Position numbers and translations under genes: made by a program. A DNA stretch of 64,000 nucleotides from Xanthobacteraceae bacterium. Its GTDB lineage: Bacteria; Pseudomonadota; Alphaproteobacteria; Rhizobiales; Xanthobacteraceae. Of this stretch, positions 9,757-20,726 are shown piece by piece. Every line of letters begins with the position of its first letter. Position 1 is the first letter of the stretch. The notes beneath the pieces were generated by a model that worked only from the letters and a program-made list of their open reading frames with translations, had not been told where the DNA came from and searched no databases. The DNA lies in NCBI GenBank assembly GCA_030037885.1, contig JASHPU010000257.1, positions 1-64,000 on the forward strand, given 5' to 3'.

Positions 9757-10983
9757 CTAGGATGCCATTGCGGCAATTTCGGGCAAGAGCTGGGACGCTA
9801 GTCTTCTTGCCATATGGTCAATGGCGATCGCCTGCTCAACAGATTGTGGCTCGCCGGTGGCGCCTTTGCGCTCCGCCGCATCCAAAGTCGCCTCGACGAG
9901 GGCAGGGATTCCGGGAAATCCGAGCCGGCCGGCGACGAATTCGGCCACGGCGATTTCATTGGCGGCATTGAGAACAGTGGGTGCGCCGCCGCCGGCTTCC
10001 AGGGCGCGCCGCGCAATCGCAAGCGCCGGGAAGCGAATCGGGTCCGGCTCCTCGAAGCTCAACGCGCCGATCCGGGCAAGATCGAGCCGCTGTGCCGGCG
10101 TGGTCATGCGGGCCGGATGCGCCAGGCAATGGGCGATCGGAATGCGCATATCCGGCGAGCCAAGCTGCGCGATCACCGAACCATCGCGGAATTCGACAAG
10201 ACCATGGACCACGGATTGCGCATGCACCACCACGTCGAGTTCCTCGGACCCCAGGCCGAACAGATGATGGGCCTCGATCAGTTCGAGGCCTTTGTTCATC
10301 AACGTCGCCGAATCGATCGTGACCTTGGGCCCCATTGACCAGGTCGGATGCTTGAGCGCCTGTTCGAGCGTGACCTTGCGTAGGGCTTCCAGCGGCCAGG
10401 TCCGGAACGGCCCGCCTGACGCCGTAAGGATGATGCGCTTGACATCCGCGCGACGGCCGGCGCTCAAGGCCTGAAAGATCGCGTTGTGCTCCGAATCGAC
10501 TGGAAGCACCGCTGCGCCGGCGGCCGCTGCGCGGCGCATGAACAGGGCGCCGGCGCAGACCAGGCATTCCTTGTTGGCCAGAGCCACGGTCGCGCCGCGT
10601 TCGGCCGCGGCGAGTGTCGGCTCGAGACTGGCGGCCCCGGTGATTGCGGCCATGACCCATTCGGCCGGCCGCCGCGCCGCCTCGACCAGGGCGCCAGGGC
10701 CCGCCGCCGGCTCGATACGGGTCCCGGACAAGCCGGACTTCAAATCCTGATAGGCGGCGGGATCGGCGATAGCGGCAAAGCGTGCGTTGAGTTCGCGCGC
10801 GAGTTTGGCCAGCGCTACACCGTTGCGGCGCGCGGTCACGGCCTCGACGCGGTAACGGAGCGGGTCGCGCCGCAACAGGTCAACGGTGCTTGAGCCGATC
10901 GAACCCGTAGCGCCGAGGAGCGTCACCGTGCGCGGCACGGTGGCCAATAATTCGACCGTCGCCAGCGGCTGCGTCTGTGTCAT
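9757..10983 (-). CDS. dxr: 1-deoxy-D-xylulose-5-phosphate reductoisomerase
   Basis: [40 protein letters not shown]. Confidence 0.94.
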   Translation of the reverse strand: MTQTQPLATVELLATVPRTVTLLGATGSIGSSTVDLLRRDPLRYRVEAVTARRNGVALAKLARELNARFAAIADPAAYQDLKSGLSGTRIEPAAGPGALVEAARRPAEWVMAAITGAASLEPTLAAAERGATVALANKECLVCAGALFMRRAAAAGAAVLPVDSEHNAIFQALSAGRRADVKRIILTASGGPFRTWPLEALRKVTLEQALKHPTWSMGPKVTIDSATLMNKGLELIEAHHLFGLGSEELDVVVHAQSVVHGLVEFRDGSVIAQLGSPDMRIPIAHCLAHPARMTTPAQRLDLARIGALSFEEPDPIRFPALAIARRALEAGGGAPTVLNAANEIAVAEFVAGRLGFPGIPALVEATLDAAERKGATGEPQSVEQAIAIDHMARRLASQLLPEIAAMAS

Positions 10984-10987
10984 CGCC

Positions 10988-11857
10988 CTACCATAGCAGC
11001 AAGCCGTGAGCCACGGCACCGGTTCCACCGCGTGCGATGCCGATGACAGCCGCCGCGGCCGCGGCGAACAGGAAGCCGTCGAGCCGGTCCATCAGGCCGC
11101 CATGACCGGGGATGATCCGGCCGGCGTCTTTGGCTCCAAAGCGCCGCTTGACAGCGGATTCGAAGAGATCACCGACTTGGGCCAAGAGCGATAACACCAA
11201 CGCCATAACTGCAAGACTCGCCAAACGACCGTTGCCGCTCGCATAAGCGACCGCGATACCGCCGGCAACCCCCCCGGCAAGGCCGCCGATCGCGCCGGAC
11301 CAGGTCTTATTCGGCGTGACCCGCGGCCAGAGCAGCGGACCGCCCCAGCCGCGGCCGACGAAAAAGGCCAAAATATCGGTCATCCAAACACTTAGCGCCA
11401 CAAACAGAAAGGCCTCGAAGCCGAGTTGTTCGTCGCTGCGCAGCAGCGCCGGACCAAGAAAGCCGATACCGGCATACACCACCCCGCCGCCAGCCCATCC
11501 GACAAGAGCGACGCGCCGCTGTGGAGCCGCAAAGGCGACGAGACCGCCGGCCAGCGCACCAAGGGCCACGGCTGCCGCGGCTGCAGCCGGATGGCCCATT
11601 CCGGCCAGAATCAATGCTGCCGCCAGCGCCGCCCATCCCGGCGCGAGCAGCCGAAGGTCCGTGCGGCCGGCGACAAGATGCATCCATTCCCAAAGCATCC
11701 CCGCCGCCGCGAGCGCGCAGAGGCTGAGAAAGGCCCAGCCGCCCACATATGCAATCGCCAGTACGACCGGCGCCAGTACGGCAGCCGATGCGGCCCGGAC
11801 GACAAGGTTGTGGCGTGCGTCGCTGTCCCCGGCGCCGCGGCGTGGTGCGGTGGTCAC
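10988..11857 (-). CDS. cdsA: Phosphatidate cytidylyltransferase
   Basis: Polytopic; [13 protein letters not shown]...[13 protein letters not shown]...[25 protein letters not shown]. Confidence 0.93.
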   Translation of the reverse strand: MTTAPRRGAGDSDARHNLVVRAASAAVLAPVVLAIAYVGGWAFLSLCALAAAGMLWEWMHLVAGRTDLRLLAPGWAALAAALILAGMGHPAAAAAAVALGALAGGLVAFAAPQRRVALVGWAGGGVVYAGIGFLGPALLRSDEQLGFEAFLFVALSVWMTDILAFFVGRGWGGPLLWPRVTPNKTWSGAIGGLAGGVAGGIAVAYASGNGRLASLAVMALVLSLLAQVGDLFESAVKRRFGAKDAGRIIPGHGGLMDRLDGFLFAAAAAAVIGIARGGTGAVAHGLLLW

Positions 11858-12633
11858 GATCCGGTTTGCGCTGCGAGCCCGCCGAAGCGGCGTTCGCGCC
11901 GGTGGTATTCGGCAATGGCGCTCTCCAGCGCCGCCTTATCGAAGTCGGGCCAATTGATCGGCATGAATACCAGTTCGCTGTAGGCCGATTGCCAAAGCAA
12001 AAAGTTCGACAGGCGCTGCTCGCCGCTGGTGCGGATGATGACGTCGGGGTCGGGCAGGTCGGCGCTGTCGAGATGGCGGGCGAGCAAATCCGGCGTGATC
12101 GCATCGGCCGCGAGGCGACCTGCGGCGACCTCCGCCGCCACTTGGCGGGCGGCACGCGCAATCTCCTGGCGGGAGCCGTAGTTGAAGGCGACCACCAGTG
12201 TCAGGCCATCATTGGCCCGGGTCAAATCCTCGGCTTCCTGCAGCAGCAGCCGGATGTCGCGGTCGAGGTCGTTGCGTTCGCCGACGATGCGCACCCGCAC
12301 GTTGCTCTTGTGCAGGTCGACCAGGTCGTTGCGGATGAAACGGCGCAGCAGGCCGAGCAGATCTTTTATTTCCGACGCCGGCCGCGACCAGTTTTCCGAG
12401 CTGAAGGAAAAAATCGTCAGCACCGCGATGCCCAGATCGTTGGCGGCGCGCACGGTCTTGCGCAGCGCCTCGACGCCGCGGCGATGACCCTCAACGCGTG
12501 GCAGTCCGCGCGCCGCCGCCCAGCGTCCGTTGCCATCCATGATGATGGCGACATGACGCGGTATCGCAAAGCCGTCGCCGTCCGACTTCGCCGGCGGAAC
12601 CGCCTGTTGTGTCGCGCCCGATATCGTGCTCAC
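11854..12633 (-). CDS. uppS: Undecaprenyl diphosphate synthase
   Basis: [61 protein letters not shown]. Confidence 0.95.
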   Translation of the reverse strand: MSTISGATQQAVPPAKSDGDGFAIPRHVAIIMDGNGRWAAARGLPRVEGHRRGVEALRKTVRAANDLGIAVLTIFSFSSENWSRPASEIKDLLGLLRRFIRNDLVDLHKSNVRVRIVGERNDLDRDIRLLLQEAEDLTRANDGLTLVVAFNYGSRQEIARAARQVAAEVAAGRLAADAITPDLLARHLDSADLPDPDVIIRTSGEQRLSNFLLWQSAYSELVFMPINWPDFDKAALESAIAEYHRRERRFGGLAAQTGS

Positions 12634-13193
12634 ACCGTCATGATCTCCTTTTCCTTGGCGGCGAGCAGCTTTTCGACTTCCGCGATCAAGCCGTCGGTCG
12701 CCTTCTGCACGTCCGCGGCCTGCCGTTCGTGGTCGTCTTCGCTGATCTTGTGATCCTTCTCAAGCTTCTTGAGCAGATCGAGGCCGTCGCGGCGGACGTG
12801 GCGGACGGCGACGCGCGCGCCTTCGGCGTATTTGTGGGCGACCTTGACGATTTCGTGCCGCCGCTCCTCGTTCAGCTCCGGGATGCGCAGCCTGAGCACC
12901 TGCCCCTCGGTGGTCGGCGTCAGGCCGAGATTCGCCGCCGAGATCGCTTTCTCCACCGCATGCACCATGGAGCGATCCCAGACCTGCACGTTGAGAAGCC
13001 GCGGCTCCGGAACGCTGATCGTCGCCAGTTGATTGAGCGGCATGTTGCTGCCATAGGCCTCGACCTGAACGTGATCGACCAGGCCGGCCGAGGCGCGGCC
13101 GGTTCTTAGCCCGGACAGCTCCTGCTTCAATGACGTCAGCGCGCCCTGCATGCGGCGTTTGAGATCGTTGAGGTCAAAGGTGGCTTCTGCCAT
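12630..13193 (-). CDS. frr: Ribosome recycling factor
   Basis: [75 protein letters not shown]. Confidence 0.94.
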   Translation of the reverse strand: MAEATFDLNDLKRRMQGALTSLKQELSGLRTGRASAGLVDHVQVEAYGSNMPLNQLATISVPEPRLLNVQVWDRSMVHAVEKAISAANLGLTPTTEGQVLRLRIPELNEERRHEIVKVAHKYAEGARVAVRHVRRDGLDLLKKLEKDHKISEDDHERQAADVQKATDGLIAEVEKLLAAKEKEIMTV

Positions 13194-13316
13194 GGCGCCC
13201 TCCATGAGCGGCCGTTTCGGCCGTACGCCTCCCGGACACGGGAGGACCAAGAGTGTTTCTCCCCGGCCCGCGCGGTTGGCGGGAAGAAGGGGATGCCGCC
13301 GCAACGATCCGGGTGT

Positions 13317-14030
13317 TCAGCCGACAATCGTAAAGTGCCCGTTGCCGCGCAGCACGTTGGCGATCGCCCCCTGCTCCAGGATAGAGAACACAATGATAGG
13401 CATGCGATTTTCCTGGGCAAGCGCGAACGCCGTCGCATCCATGATCTTAAGGTGCTTGTCGAGCGCCACCTGGTGATCAAGCTTTTGGTAACGGGTAGCG
13501 GTCGCGTCGCGCTTGGGATCGGCCGTATAGACCCCGTCAACGTCGGTTGCCTTGAGCACGGCGTCGCAGCCCATTTCGGCGGCGCGCAGCACGGCGGTGG
13601 TGTCGGTGGTGAAATAGGGATTGCCGGTGCCGCCGGCGAACACGATGACCCGGTTATCCTCGAGGTGGCGCAGCGCTCGCTGCCGCTCGTAGGTCTCGCA
13701 GACCTGCGGCATCGACAGCGCCGACATGGTGCGTGCGCTGGCGCCGGCCCGCTCGATTGCGGTTTCGAGCACCAACGCATTCATGACGGTCGCCAGCATG
13801 CCCATGGCGTCGGCGGTGGGACGCGACAGGCCGTTCTCCGCGATCTGCGCGCCGCGCAGCACGTTGCCGCCGCCGACCACGACGCCGAGCCCGACCCCCA
13901 GCGCATGCGCGGCAACGAGATCGGCCGCGAAGCGGTCGATGGTCGGCTGATGGATGCCGAATTTTTCCGGGCCGCTCAACGCTTCGCCGGACAGCTTGAC
14001 CACGACCCGACGGTATTTCGGCTTGGTCAT
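13317..14030 (-). CDS. pyrH: UMP kinase
   Basis: [46 protein letters not shown]. Confidence 0.95.
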   Translation of the reverse strand: MTKPKYRRVVVKLSGEALSGPEKFGIHQPTIDRFAADLVAAHALGVGLGVVVGGGNVLRGAQIAENGLSRPTADAMGMLATVMNALVLETAIERAGASARTMSALSMPQVCETYERQRALRHLEDNRVIVFAGGTGNPYFTTDTTAVLRAAEMGCDAVLKATDVDGVYTADPKRDATATRYQKLDHQVALDKHLKIMDATAFALAQENRMPIIVFSILEQGAIANVLRGNGHFTIVG

Positions 14031-14133
14031 GAGAGATCATCCGCCCTGTCGGATGAAGCGAGCGCGGTCAAACGCATGGCTTCACTGCCAACCATCCCGC
14101 GGTGGGTTTCGCTACGCTCGATCCACCCTACAC

Positions 14134-15060
14134 CTAGGCGCCGGCGGGCGCCGCCATTTCTCCACCGAAATCGCCGCGTGGCCGGTCGATACCTTCGCCA
14201 AGCGCAAAACGGGCAAAGCCACCGACCTTGATTGGCGCCCCCACCTCGCCCTCGCTTTCCTTGAGCGCCTGCGCCACGCTCTTCTTGTCGTCGAAGATGA
14301 ACGGCTGATCGAGCAGGCAGACGTCCTTGTAGAAAGTCTTCAGGCCCGATTCGACGATCTTTTCCACGACGTTGGCTGGTTTGCCTTGCGCCTTGGCCTT
14401 GTCGGCCAGAACGTTGCGTTCGCGCTCGATGGTCGCGGCATCGAGACCTGACGGATCGATGGCCTGCGGATTGGAATTTGCGATGTGCATGGCCACTTTG
14501 CGGCCGATCGCCTTGAGCACGTCAGCCTTGCCGGCGGATTCGAGGGTGACGATGACGCCGATGCGGCCCAAGCCTTCGTCGGGCGAATTGTGCATGTAAT
14601 GAGCCACCACGCCGCGAGCGACCGCAAGGCCGGTGGCGCGGCGCAACGTCATGTTCTCGCCGATCTTGGCGATGGTTTCAGAGATCGCATCGGCAACGGT
14701 GCGGTCGCCGATCCGCGCGACAAGGATTTTGTCCACGTCAGCGCCAGCATCGAGGGCGACATTGGCGATCATTTTCACCAAGCCCTGGAACAGATCGTTG
14801 CGCGCCACGAAGTCGGTCTCGGAATTGACCTCGACCAGAACGCCCTTGCTGGCATTGAGCGCGGCCCCGATCAGCCCTTCGGCGGCGACGCGGCCGGCCT
14901 TCTTGGCGGCTTTCGACAGGCCCTTCTTGCGCAGCCAATCGACCGCGGCCTCGAGGTCTCCCCCGCTCTCAATCAGCGCCGCCTTGCAATCCATCATGCC
15001 CGCGTTGGTCTTGTCGCGGAGCTCTTTGACCATGCCGGCGGAAATGTTCGTCGTGCTCAT
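14134..15060 (-). CDS. tsf: Elongation factor Ts
   Basis: [37 protein letters not shown]. Confidence 0.96.
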   Translation of the reverse strand: MSTTNISAGMVKELRDKTNAGMMDCKAALIESGGDLEAAVDWLRKKGLSKAAKKAGRVAAEGLIGAALNASKGVLVEVNSETDFVARNDLFQGLVKMIANVALDAGADVDKILVARIGDRTVADAISETIAKIGENMTLRRATGLAVARGVVAHYMHNSPDEGLGRIGVIVTLESAGKADVLKAIGRKVAMHIANSNPQAIDPSGLDAATIERERNVLADKAKAQGKPANVVEKIVESGLKTFYKDVCLLDQPFIFDDKKSVAQALKESEGEVGAPIKVGGFARFALGEGIDRPRGDFGGEMAAPAGA

Positions 15061-15082
15061 TTGCCTTGATCCTTATTACGCT

Positions 15083-15228
15083 CGTCATCCCGGTAGCCGA
15101 GCGAAGCGCGGAACCTGAGATCCATGATCGCTGAGTACAGATATAGATAGTAACGCCGTCGGAGAGCTGCGCCGTTCGTGGGCATGGATTCCGGGCTTGC
15201 GTCTGCGGCGCGCCCCGGAATGACGCTT
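15083..15228. repeat. Imperfect inverted intergenic repeat (gtcatcccgg ... ccccggaatgac) between tsf and rpsB
   Basis: Inverted outer arms; related CGTCAT-type repeat at 41445. Confidence 0.55.
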
Positions 15229-16228
15229 ATTCCGGCTCGGCGGTCAGTTCCTTCGCCTTGGCGACCCAGCTCTCGACCCGGCCCGGCAGTCCGACCTCCT
15301 CGCCCACATTATGGGCGGCGGTCGGCGACAGTTCGGCGATCTGCTGGAAATGGAAGATGCCGAGGTCGTTGAGCTGCTTCTCGATGGCCGGCGAGACGCC
15401 GGGCAGTTTCTTCAAATCGTCGGCCACGCCGCGCGGGCCGGACAGCGGCTCGAAGCCGAGCCGGTTGGTCTCGGCCGGCAGTTCCTCGGCGACCACCGGC
15501 TCCGCCTGGGCGCCGATATCGATGCCGCGGGAACCCTGCGCCCGCGAAATGCCGTCGATCGCCGCCTTGGCGGCAAGATCGCAGTAGAGCGTGATGGCGC
15601 GGCTTGCGTCGTCATTGCCCGGCACGACGAAATTGATGCCGTCCGGATCGCAATTGGTGTCGACGATGGCGGCGACCGGCACGTTGAGCCGCTGCGCCTC
15701 CTTGATGGCGATGTCCTCTTTGTTGGTGTCGATGACAAACAACAGATCGGGCAGCCCGCCCATGTCCTTGATGCCGCCGAGCGCGCGATCGAGCTTGTCG
15801 CGCTCGCGCTGCAAGGTCAACCGCTCCTTCTTGGTGTAACCCTGCGCCTCGTCGGAGGCGAGCATCTCCTCGAGCTTGCGCAGTCGCTTGATCGAGTTGG
15901 AGACGGTCTTCCAATTGGTCAGCGTGCCGCCGAGCCAGCGCGAATTGACGTAATATTGCGCTGAGCGCTTGGCGGCGTCGGCGATGGCGTCCTGGGCCTG
16001 CCGCTTGGTGCCGACGAACAGGATGCGGCCGCCTTTGGCCACCGTGTCGCTGACCGCCTGCAGCGCATGGTGCATCATCGGCACCGTCTGCGTCAGGTCG
16101 ATAATGTGGATGTTGTTGCGGGAGCCGAAGATGTACTCGGACATCTTCGGGTTCCAGCGGTGGGACTGATGGCCGAAGTGGACGCCGGCTTCCAAAAGCT
16201 GGCGCATGCTGAAATCAGGCAGCGACAT
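15227..16228 (-). CDS. rpsB: 30S ribosomal protein S2
   Basis: [41 protein letters not shown]. Confidence 0.96.
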   Translation of the reverse strand: MSLPDFSMRQLLEAGVHFGHQSHRWNPKMSEYIFGSRNNIHIIDLTQTVPMMHHALQAVSDTVAKGGRILFVGTKRQAQDAIADAAKRSAQYYVNSRWLGGTLTNWKTVSNSIKRLRKLEEMLASDEAQGYTKKERLTLQRERDKLDRALGGIKDMGGLPDLLFVIDTNKEDIAIKEAQRLNVPVAAIVDTNCDPDGINFVVPGNDDASRAITLYCDLAAKAAIDGISRAQGSRGIDIGAQAEPVVAEELPAETNRLGFEPLSGPRGVADDLKKLPGVSPAIEKQLNDLGIFHFQQIAELSPTAAHNVGEEVGLPGRVESWVAKAKELTAEPE

Positions 16229-16270
16229 AGATCTTCTCCGGTTGATCCGCCGCGGACCGATGAGCCTCCC

Positions 16271-16309
16271 CTCCCTTCGCTCTCCCGCATTGTGGGGGAG
16301 CGAAGGGAG
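16271..16309. repeat. Long near-perfect hairpin in the rpsB 5' leader (16-bp arms, 7-nt loop)
   Basis: CTCCCTTCGCTCTCCC-GCATTGT-GGGGGAGCGAAGGGAG. Confidence 0.8.
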
Positions 16310-16427
16310 CGGGCAACCACCGGACGGCCCCCTTTCGAGGGCCAAGGTCCGCGTGTGAAGTTGCGCGGCTTATATAGCGGGTAACTGACAAAGCGCAACG
16401 CACAATTCCGGCTGCATCCTAGTCTAA

Positions 16428-16556
16428 AACCATCGCTTTGCCGAGCTTGGCAGCATCGAGGTCATCGGCTCGCCCACCGATTTCGGCAAGGTCGTCGCGG
16501 CGGAAACAGCGAAATGGGCTAAGGTGATCAAGTTCGCCGGCATCAAGGCGGCGTGA
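16428..16556 (+). pseudogene. Truncated C-terminal remnant of a Bug/TTT solute-binding protein
   Basis: NHRFAELGSIEVIGSPTDFGKVVAAETAKWAKVIKFAGIKAA* reads in one frame but has a stop (taa 16425-16427) just upstream; collinear with the C-terminus of the next gene (LAAFGAVVMTSTPAEFGKFIAAEIDKWAKVIKFANIQAD). Confidence 0.85.
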
Positions 16557-16653
16557 CCGGGACGGAAGGTCGCGGGAATCAACAGGCGGCAGCCGATACA
16601 ATCGGCAAAGGCTTGCGACGCAGCCTTGGCAGCAGCCTTGGAAGGAGACAACG

Positions 16654-17631
16654 ATGCGGCTGGCGCGCAGACGCTTGGTGCAACTGGCCGCGGCCGCGAC
16701 CATTGCGCCGGCGGCAGTGCGCTTTGCCTGGGCGCAAGCCTATCCAGCCAAGCCGATCCATCTCATTGTGCCGTCGCCGCCGGCCGGCACTTTCGACATC
16801 GTCGCACGGCTCGTCGCCAATGCGGCGGCACCGCGGCTGCACCAACAATTCGTCGTCGAAAACCGCGGCGGTGCCGGCACCAATCTCGGCACCGGCATCG
16901 TTGCTCACGCGGCGCCCGACGGCTACACGCTGCTGCTGGCCGGATCGCCGGGCGCGATCAACGCCACGCTCTACCATAATCTCGATTTTTCCTTCGCCCG
17001 CGACATCGCGCCGGTCGCCAGCATCGAGCGCGCGCCGCTGATCATGGTGGTCAACCCGTCGCTGCCGGCCCAGACCGTTCCGCAATTCATCAGCTACGCC
17101 AAACAGAATCCCGGCAAGATCAACATGGGCTCGGGCGGCGCCGGCTCGACCGGCCACGTCGCCGGCGAATTGTTCAACATGATGGCCGGGATCAAGATGG
17201 CGCACGTGCCCTATCGCGGCGAGGCACCGGCGATCACCGATCTGCTCGCCGGCCAGATCCAGGTCGTGTTCTCGACGCCCGGCTCGGCGCTTTCCTACGT
17301 CAAGGCCGGCACGCTGCGCGCGCTCGGCGTCACCAGCGCAACGCGCATGGAGGTGCTGCCGCAGGTGCCGGCGATCGCCGCGTTTTTGTCCGGCTACGAA
17401 GCGGTGTCGTGGTCCGGCATCGGCGCGCCGGCCAAGACGCCGCCCGCGATCGTCGAAAAACTCAACGGCGCCATCAATGCCGCGCTGAGCGACCCGCAGC
17501 TCAAAACGCGGCTGGCCGCGTTCGGCGCCGTGGTGATGACGTCGACGCCGGCCGAATTCGGCAAGTTCATCGCCGCCGAGATCGACAAATGGGCCAAGGT
17601 CATCAAGTTCGCCAATATCCAGGCCGACTGA
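16654..17631 (+). CDS. Tripartite tricarboxylate transporter substrate-binding protein (Bug family)
   Basis: Signal peptide, [56 protein letters not shown]. Confidence 0.92.
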   Translation: MRLARRRLVQLAAAATIAPAAVRFAWAQAYPAKPIHLIVPSPPAGTFDIVARLVANAAAPRLHQQFVVENRGGAGTNLGTGIVAHAAPDGYTLLLAGSPGAINATLYHNLDFSFARDIAPVASIERAPLIMVVNPSLPAQTVPQFISYAKQNPGKINMGSGGAGSTGHVAGELFNMMAGIKMAHVPYRGEAPAITDLLAGQIQVVFSTPGSALSYVKAGTLRALGVTSATRMEVLPQVPAIAAFLSGYEAVSWSGIGAPAKTPPAIVEKLNGAINAALSDPQLKTRLAAFGAVVMTSTPAEFGKFIAAEIDKWAKVIKFANIQAD

Positions 17632-17697
17632 CGATCATGCATTCGCCGCGTTTTGCTTAAGCCGCGCAAAACGAACAAAGTTGGGAGGACAACGCCA

Positions 17698-18678
17698 ATG
17701 AGTTTTCCGCGCCGACATTTTTTGCGTTTCGCGGGCGCCGCCGCCGGCTTAGCGGCTGCGCCGGCGGTTTCGCGGCTCGCGCGCGCGGACGCCTATCCGT
17801 CGCGCGCGGTGCGTGTCGTCGTCGGCTTTCCGCCCGGCGCCGCCACCGACATTGTCGGCCGGCTTGTTGCGCAGGCGCTGGCGCAAAAATTCGGCCAGCA
17901 GTTCTTTGTCGAGAACAAGCCGGGCGCGGGCAGCAATCTGGCCGCCGACATCGTCGCGAAGGCGCCTCCGGACGGCTACAATTTGCTGGCCATGACCGTC
18001 ACCAACGCGGTCAACGAAACGCTTTATCGGAATTTGAGCTTCGATTTCGTGCGCGATCTGGTGCCGATCGCGCGCACCATCCGCTCCGCCAACGTCCTGG
18101 TCGTCAATCTCGCTGTGCCTGCGAACAACGTTGCCGAATTCATCGCTTATGCGAAGGCCAATCCGGGAAAACTCAACTATGCCTCCTACGGCTTCGGCAC
18201 CGCACCCAATATGGCGGGCGAACTGTTCAACATGCTGGCGGGGACCAGGCTCGTCCATGTGCCGTATCATTCGAACTTCATGCCGGATCTGCTGAGTGGC
18301 CAGGTGCAATTGTCGTTTCTGCCGGTGCCGCTGATCATCGGCTTCATCCGCTCCGGCAAGGTACGCGCGCTCGGCGTCAGCGGCACGAGCCGCTCTGATG
18401 CGCTGCCGGGCGTGGCGCCGATCGCGCAGACCGTGCCGGGCTACGCGGCCGACATTTGGCACGGCATCGCCGCCCCAAAAGCGACACCGCCCGCGATCGT
18501 CGACAAGCTGCACGACAGCATCGACGGCATTCTCACCGATCCGGCGATGAAGGCGAAATTCGCCAATCTCGGCGCCGAGCCGGCGCCGCTGAGCACCGCC
18601 GATCTGCGCACTTTCATTGCCGCCGAAGTCGGCAAATGGGCCAAGGTCATCAAGTTCGCCAATATCAAAGCAGGATAG
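17698..18678 (+). CDS. Bug-family TTT substrate-binding protein (Tat-like signal)
   Basis: MSFPRRHFLRFAGAAAG signal; YPSRAVRVVVGFPPGAATDIVGRL; VENKPGAGSNLAADIVAKAPPDGYNLL. Confidence 0.92.
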   Translation: MSFPRRHFLRFAGAAAGLAAAPAVSRLARADAYPSRAVRVVVGFPPGAATDIVGRLVAQALAQKFGQQFFVENKPGAGSNLAADIVAKAPPDGYNLLAMTVTNAVNETLYRNLSFDFVRDLVPIARTIRSANVLVVNLAVPANNVAEFIAYAKANPGKLNYASYGFGTAPNMAGELFNMLAGTRLVHVPYHSNFMPDLLSGQVQLSFLPVPLIIGFIRSGKVRALGVSGTSRSDALPGVAPIAQTVPGYAADIWHGIAAPKATPPAIVDKLHDSIDGILTDPAMKAKFANLGAEPAPLSTADLRTFIAAEVGKWAKVIKFANIKAG

Positions 18679-18686
18679 CATTGACC

Positions 18687-19676
18687 ATGACGTTTCGGCG
18701 CCGAGATTTTCTGCGCATCACCGCGGGTGCGGCGGCGCTGCCGCTGCTGCACCGCGCCGCTTGCGCGCAAGCCTATCCGTCGCGTGTCATCACCATCATT
18801 GTGCCCTACCCCGCCGGCGGCCCGACCGACACGATCGCGCGCATTCTCGCTGATCGCATGGGCGCGGTGCTGCATCAAAGCGTCATCGTCGAGAACGTCA
18901 GCGGCGCCGGCGGCAGCATCGGCGTCGGCCGCGTCGCCCGCGCCGCGCCCGACGGCTATACGCTGAGCATCGGGCACGTGCAGACCCACGTTCTCAACGC
19001 CGCCGTGATGAAGCTGCCCTACGACGTGGTGAACGACTTTGCGCCGATCTCGCTGATCGCCGACACGCCGATCTGGATCATTGCGACGAAGTCCCTGCCG
19101 GCGGACGATTTCAAAAGCTTCTTGACCTGGCTGAAAACGCAGAACGGCAAAGCCACGGCCGGCACGGTCGGCATCGGTGGACCGACCGAAATCGCCGGGC
19201 TGATTTTCGCAAAGGAGACCGGCACCCAGTTCCAGACCGCGCGCTACACCGGCGGCGCGCCGCTGCTGCAGGATCTTTTGGGCGGTCATATCGATTTCGC
19301 TTTCGGCCAGGCGGCGACCTATCTGAGCTACGTGCGCCAGGGCCAGCTCAAGGCTTATGCGGTGCTGCAGCCGAAACGCTGGTGGGCGGCGCCGGACGTG
19401 CCGACCCTCGACGAACTCGGCATCCACGACATCCACGCCAGCTTTTGGCATGGCCTGTGGGCGCCGAAGGGCACGCCGCCCGACATCATCGCCAAGCTCA
19501 ATGCCGCCGTCCGCGAAGCGCTGGCCGATCCCAGCGTCCAGCAGCGCTTGCGCAATGTCGGCCAGGAGGTCTGGCCGACCGCCGAGCAGACGCCGCAGGC
19601 GCTCGCCGCCAAGCAAAAGGCCGAGATCGCGCAATGGACGCCGATCGTCAAAGCCGCCGGCATCAAGCAGGAGTGA
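18687..19676 (+). CDS. Bug-family TTT substrate-binding protein (Tat-like signal)
   Basis: MTFRRRDFLRITAGAAAL signal; YPSRVITIIVPYPAGGPTDTIARIL. Confidence 0.92.
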   Translation: MTFRRRDFLRITAGAAALPLLHRAACAQAYPSRVITIIVPYPAGGPTDTIARILADRMGAVLHQSVIVENVSGAGGSIGVGRVARAAPDGYTLSIGHVQTHVLNAAVMKLPYDVVNDFAPISLIADTPIWIIATKSLPADDFKSFLTWLKTQNGKATAGTVGIGGPTEIAGLIFAKETGTQFQTARYTGGAPLLQDLLGGHIDFAFGQAATYLSYVRQGQLKAYAVLQPKRWWAAPDVPTLDELGIHDIHASFWHGLWAPKGTPPDIIAKLNAAVREALADPSVQQRLRNVGQEVWPTAEQTPQALAAKQKAEIAQWTPIVKAAGIKQE

Positions 19677-19720
19677 CGGCAGAAGCCGCACCAAAAACCC
19701 ATTACCGAGGGAGAACACAT

Positions 19721-20692
19721 ATGTCGCTGATCGATCGCAGAACGATGTCGATGCTCACGCTTGCGGCGCTGGCATCGCCGCGCGCGCTCGCCGCGGAGCC
19801 CTATCCGTCGCGCCCGATTCATCTCATCGTCGGCTTCACGCCGGGCGCCTCGTCCGACATCGTGGCGCGCCTGTTTGCCAAAGGCGCTCAAACGCTCGTC
19901 GGCCAGAACATCATCGTCGAGAACAAGCCCGGCGCCGGATCGAGCATCGCCGCCGGCTACGTCGCGCGTGCCGCCAGGGACGGCTACACGCTGATGGCCC
20001 CCGCGTTATCGACCTTGACCTACAAGATCGTGCATCCCGAAGCGCAGTACGACATGGCCAAGGACTTTGCGCCGATCGCGCTCCTTGCCGTCGGCCCGCT
20101 GGTGATGGCCGTCGATCCCAAACTCGGCGTCAACAGCGTCAAGGAGTTCACGGCGCTCGCCAAGGCGAAGCCGGGTAAGCTCAATTTCGGCACGGTCGGC
20201 CCCGGCAGCCTACCCGATCTCGCCGCCGAACTGTACGCGCAGCGCGCCGGCGTCAAGCTCGTGCAGGTGCCCTACCCCGGCAGTCCGCAGGTCACGACGG
20301 ACCTGATCTCTGGCCGCATCCAGATGAGCTTCCAAATTACGTCGGCGATCATCGGCCAGATCAGAGCGGGCCAGATCAAGGCGCTGGCAGTCGCGACCAA
20401 CAAGCGCTCCAACCTGCTGCCCGACGTGCCCACCATGGCGGAAGCCGGCATGCCGGACTTCGACACGCCGCTCTGGTTCGGCCTCGTCGCGCCAGCCGGC
20501 ACACCGCGCCCCGTGATCGACAAGCTCGCCGCGGCGGCGAAGCAGGCGATGCATGCGCCCGCGACGGTGGATTTGTTGGCCAAGCAGGGCTTCGCTCCGG
20601 AAGACATGGGACCCGATCAGTTCGCCGCTTTCATCAAGAGCGAAATCAAGCGCTGGTCAGCCGTCGTGAGCGGCGCAGGGGTGAAAATGTAG
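19721..20692 (+). CDS. Bug-family TTT substrate-binding protein
   Basis: YPSRPIHLIVGFTPGASSDIVARL; VENKPGAGSSIAAGYVARAARDGYTLM. Confidence 0.92.
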   Translation: MSLIDRRTMSMLTLAALASPRALAAEPYPSRPIHLIVGFTPGASSDIVARLFAKGAQTLVGQNIIVENKPGAGSSIAAGYVARAARDGYTLMAPALSTLTYKIVHPEAQYDMAKDFAPIALLAVGPLVMAVDPKLGVNSVKEFTALAKAKPGKLNFGTVGPGSLPDLAAELYAQRAGVKLVQVPYPGSPQVTTDLISGRIQMSFQITSAIIGQIRAGQIKALAVATNKRSNLLPDVPTMAEAGMPDFDTPLWFGLVAPAGTPRPVIDKLAAAAKQAMHAPATVDLLAKQGFAPEDMGPDQFAAFIKSEIKRWSAVVSGAGVKM

Positions 20693-20726
20693 CTCCGCGG
20701 CGTGCCCCTCTCCACTACGCCGAGGC

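Noticed and set aside
14031-14133. Imperfect GGTGGGTTTCGC/GATCCACCC hairpin between pyrH and tsf
   Set aside because: Looks like a common low-copy intergenic repeat; arms too imperfect to call a specific element.
16601-16660. Short repeated 'cagccttgg' upstream of the first Bug gene
   Set aside because: Only a two-copy 9-10 bp similarity; insufficient for an operator call.
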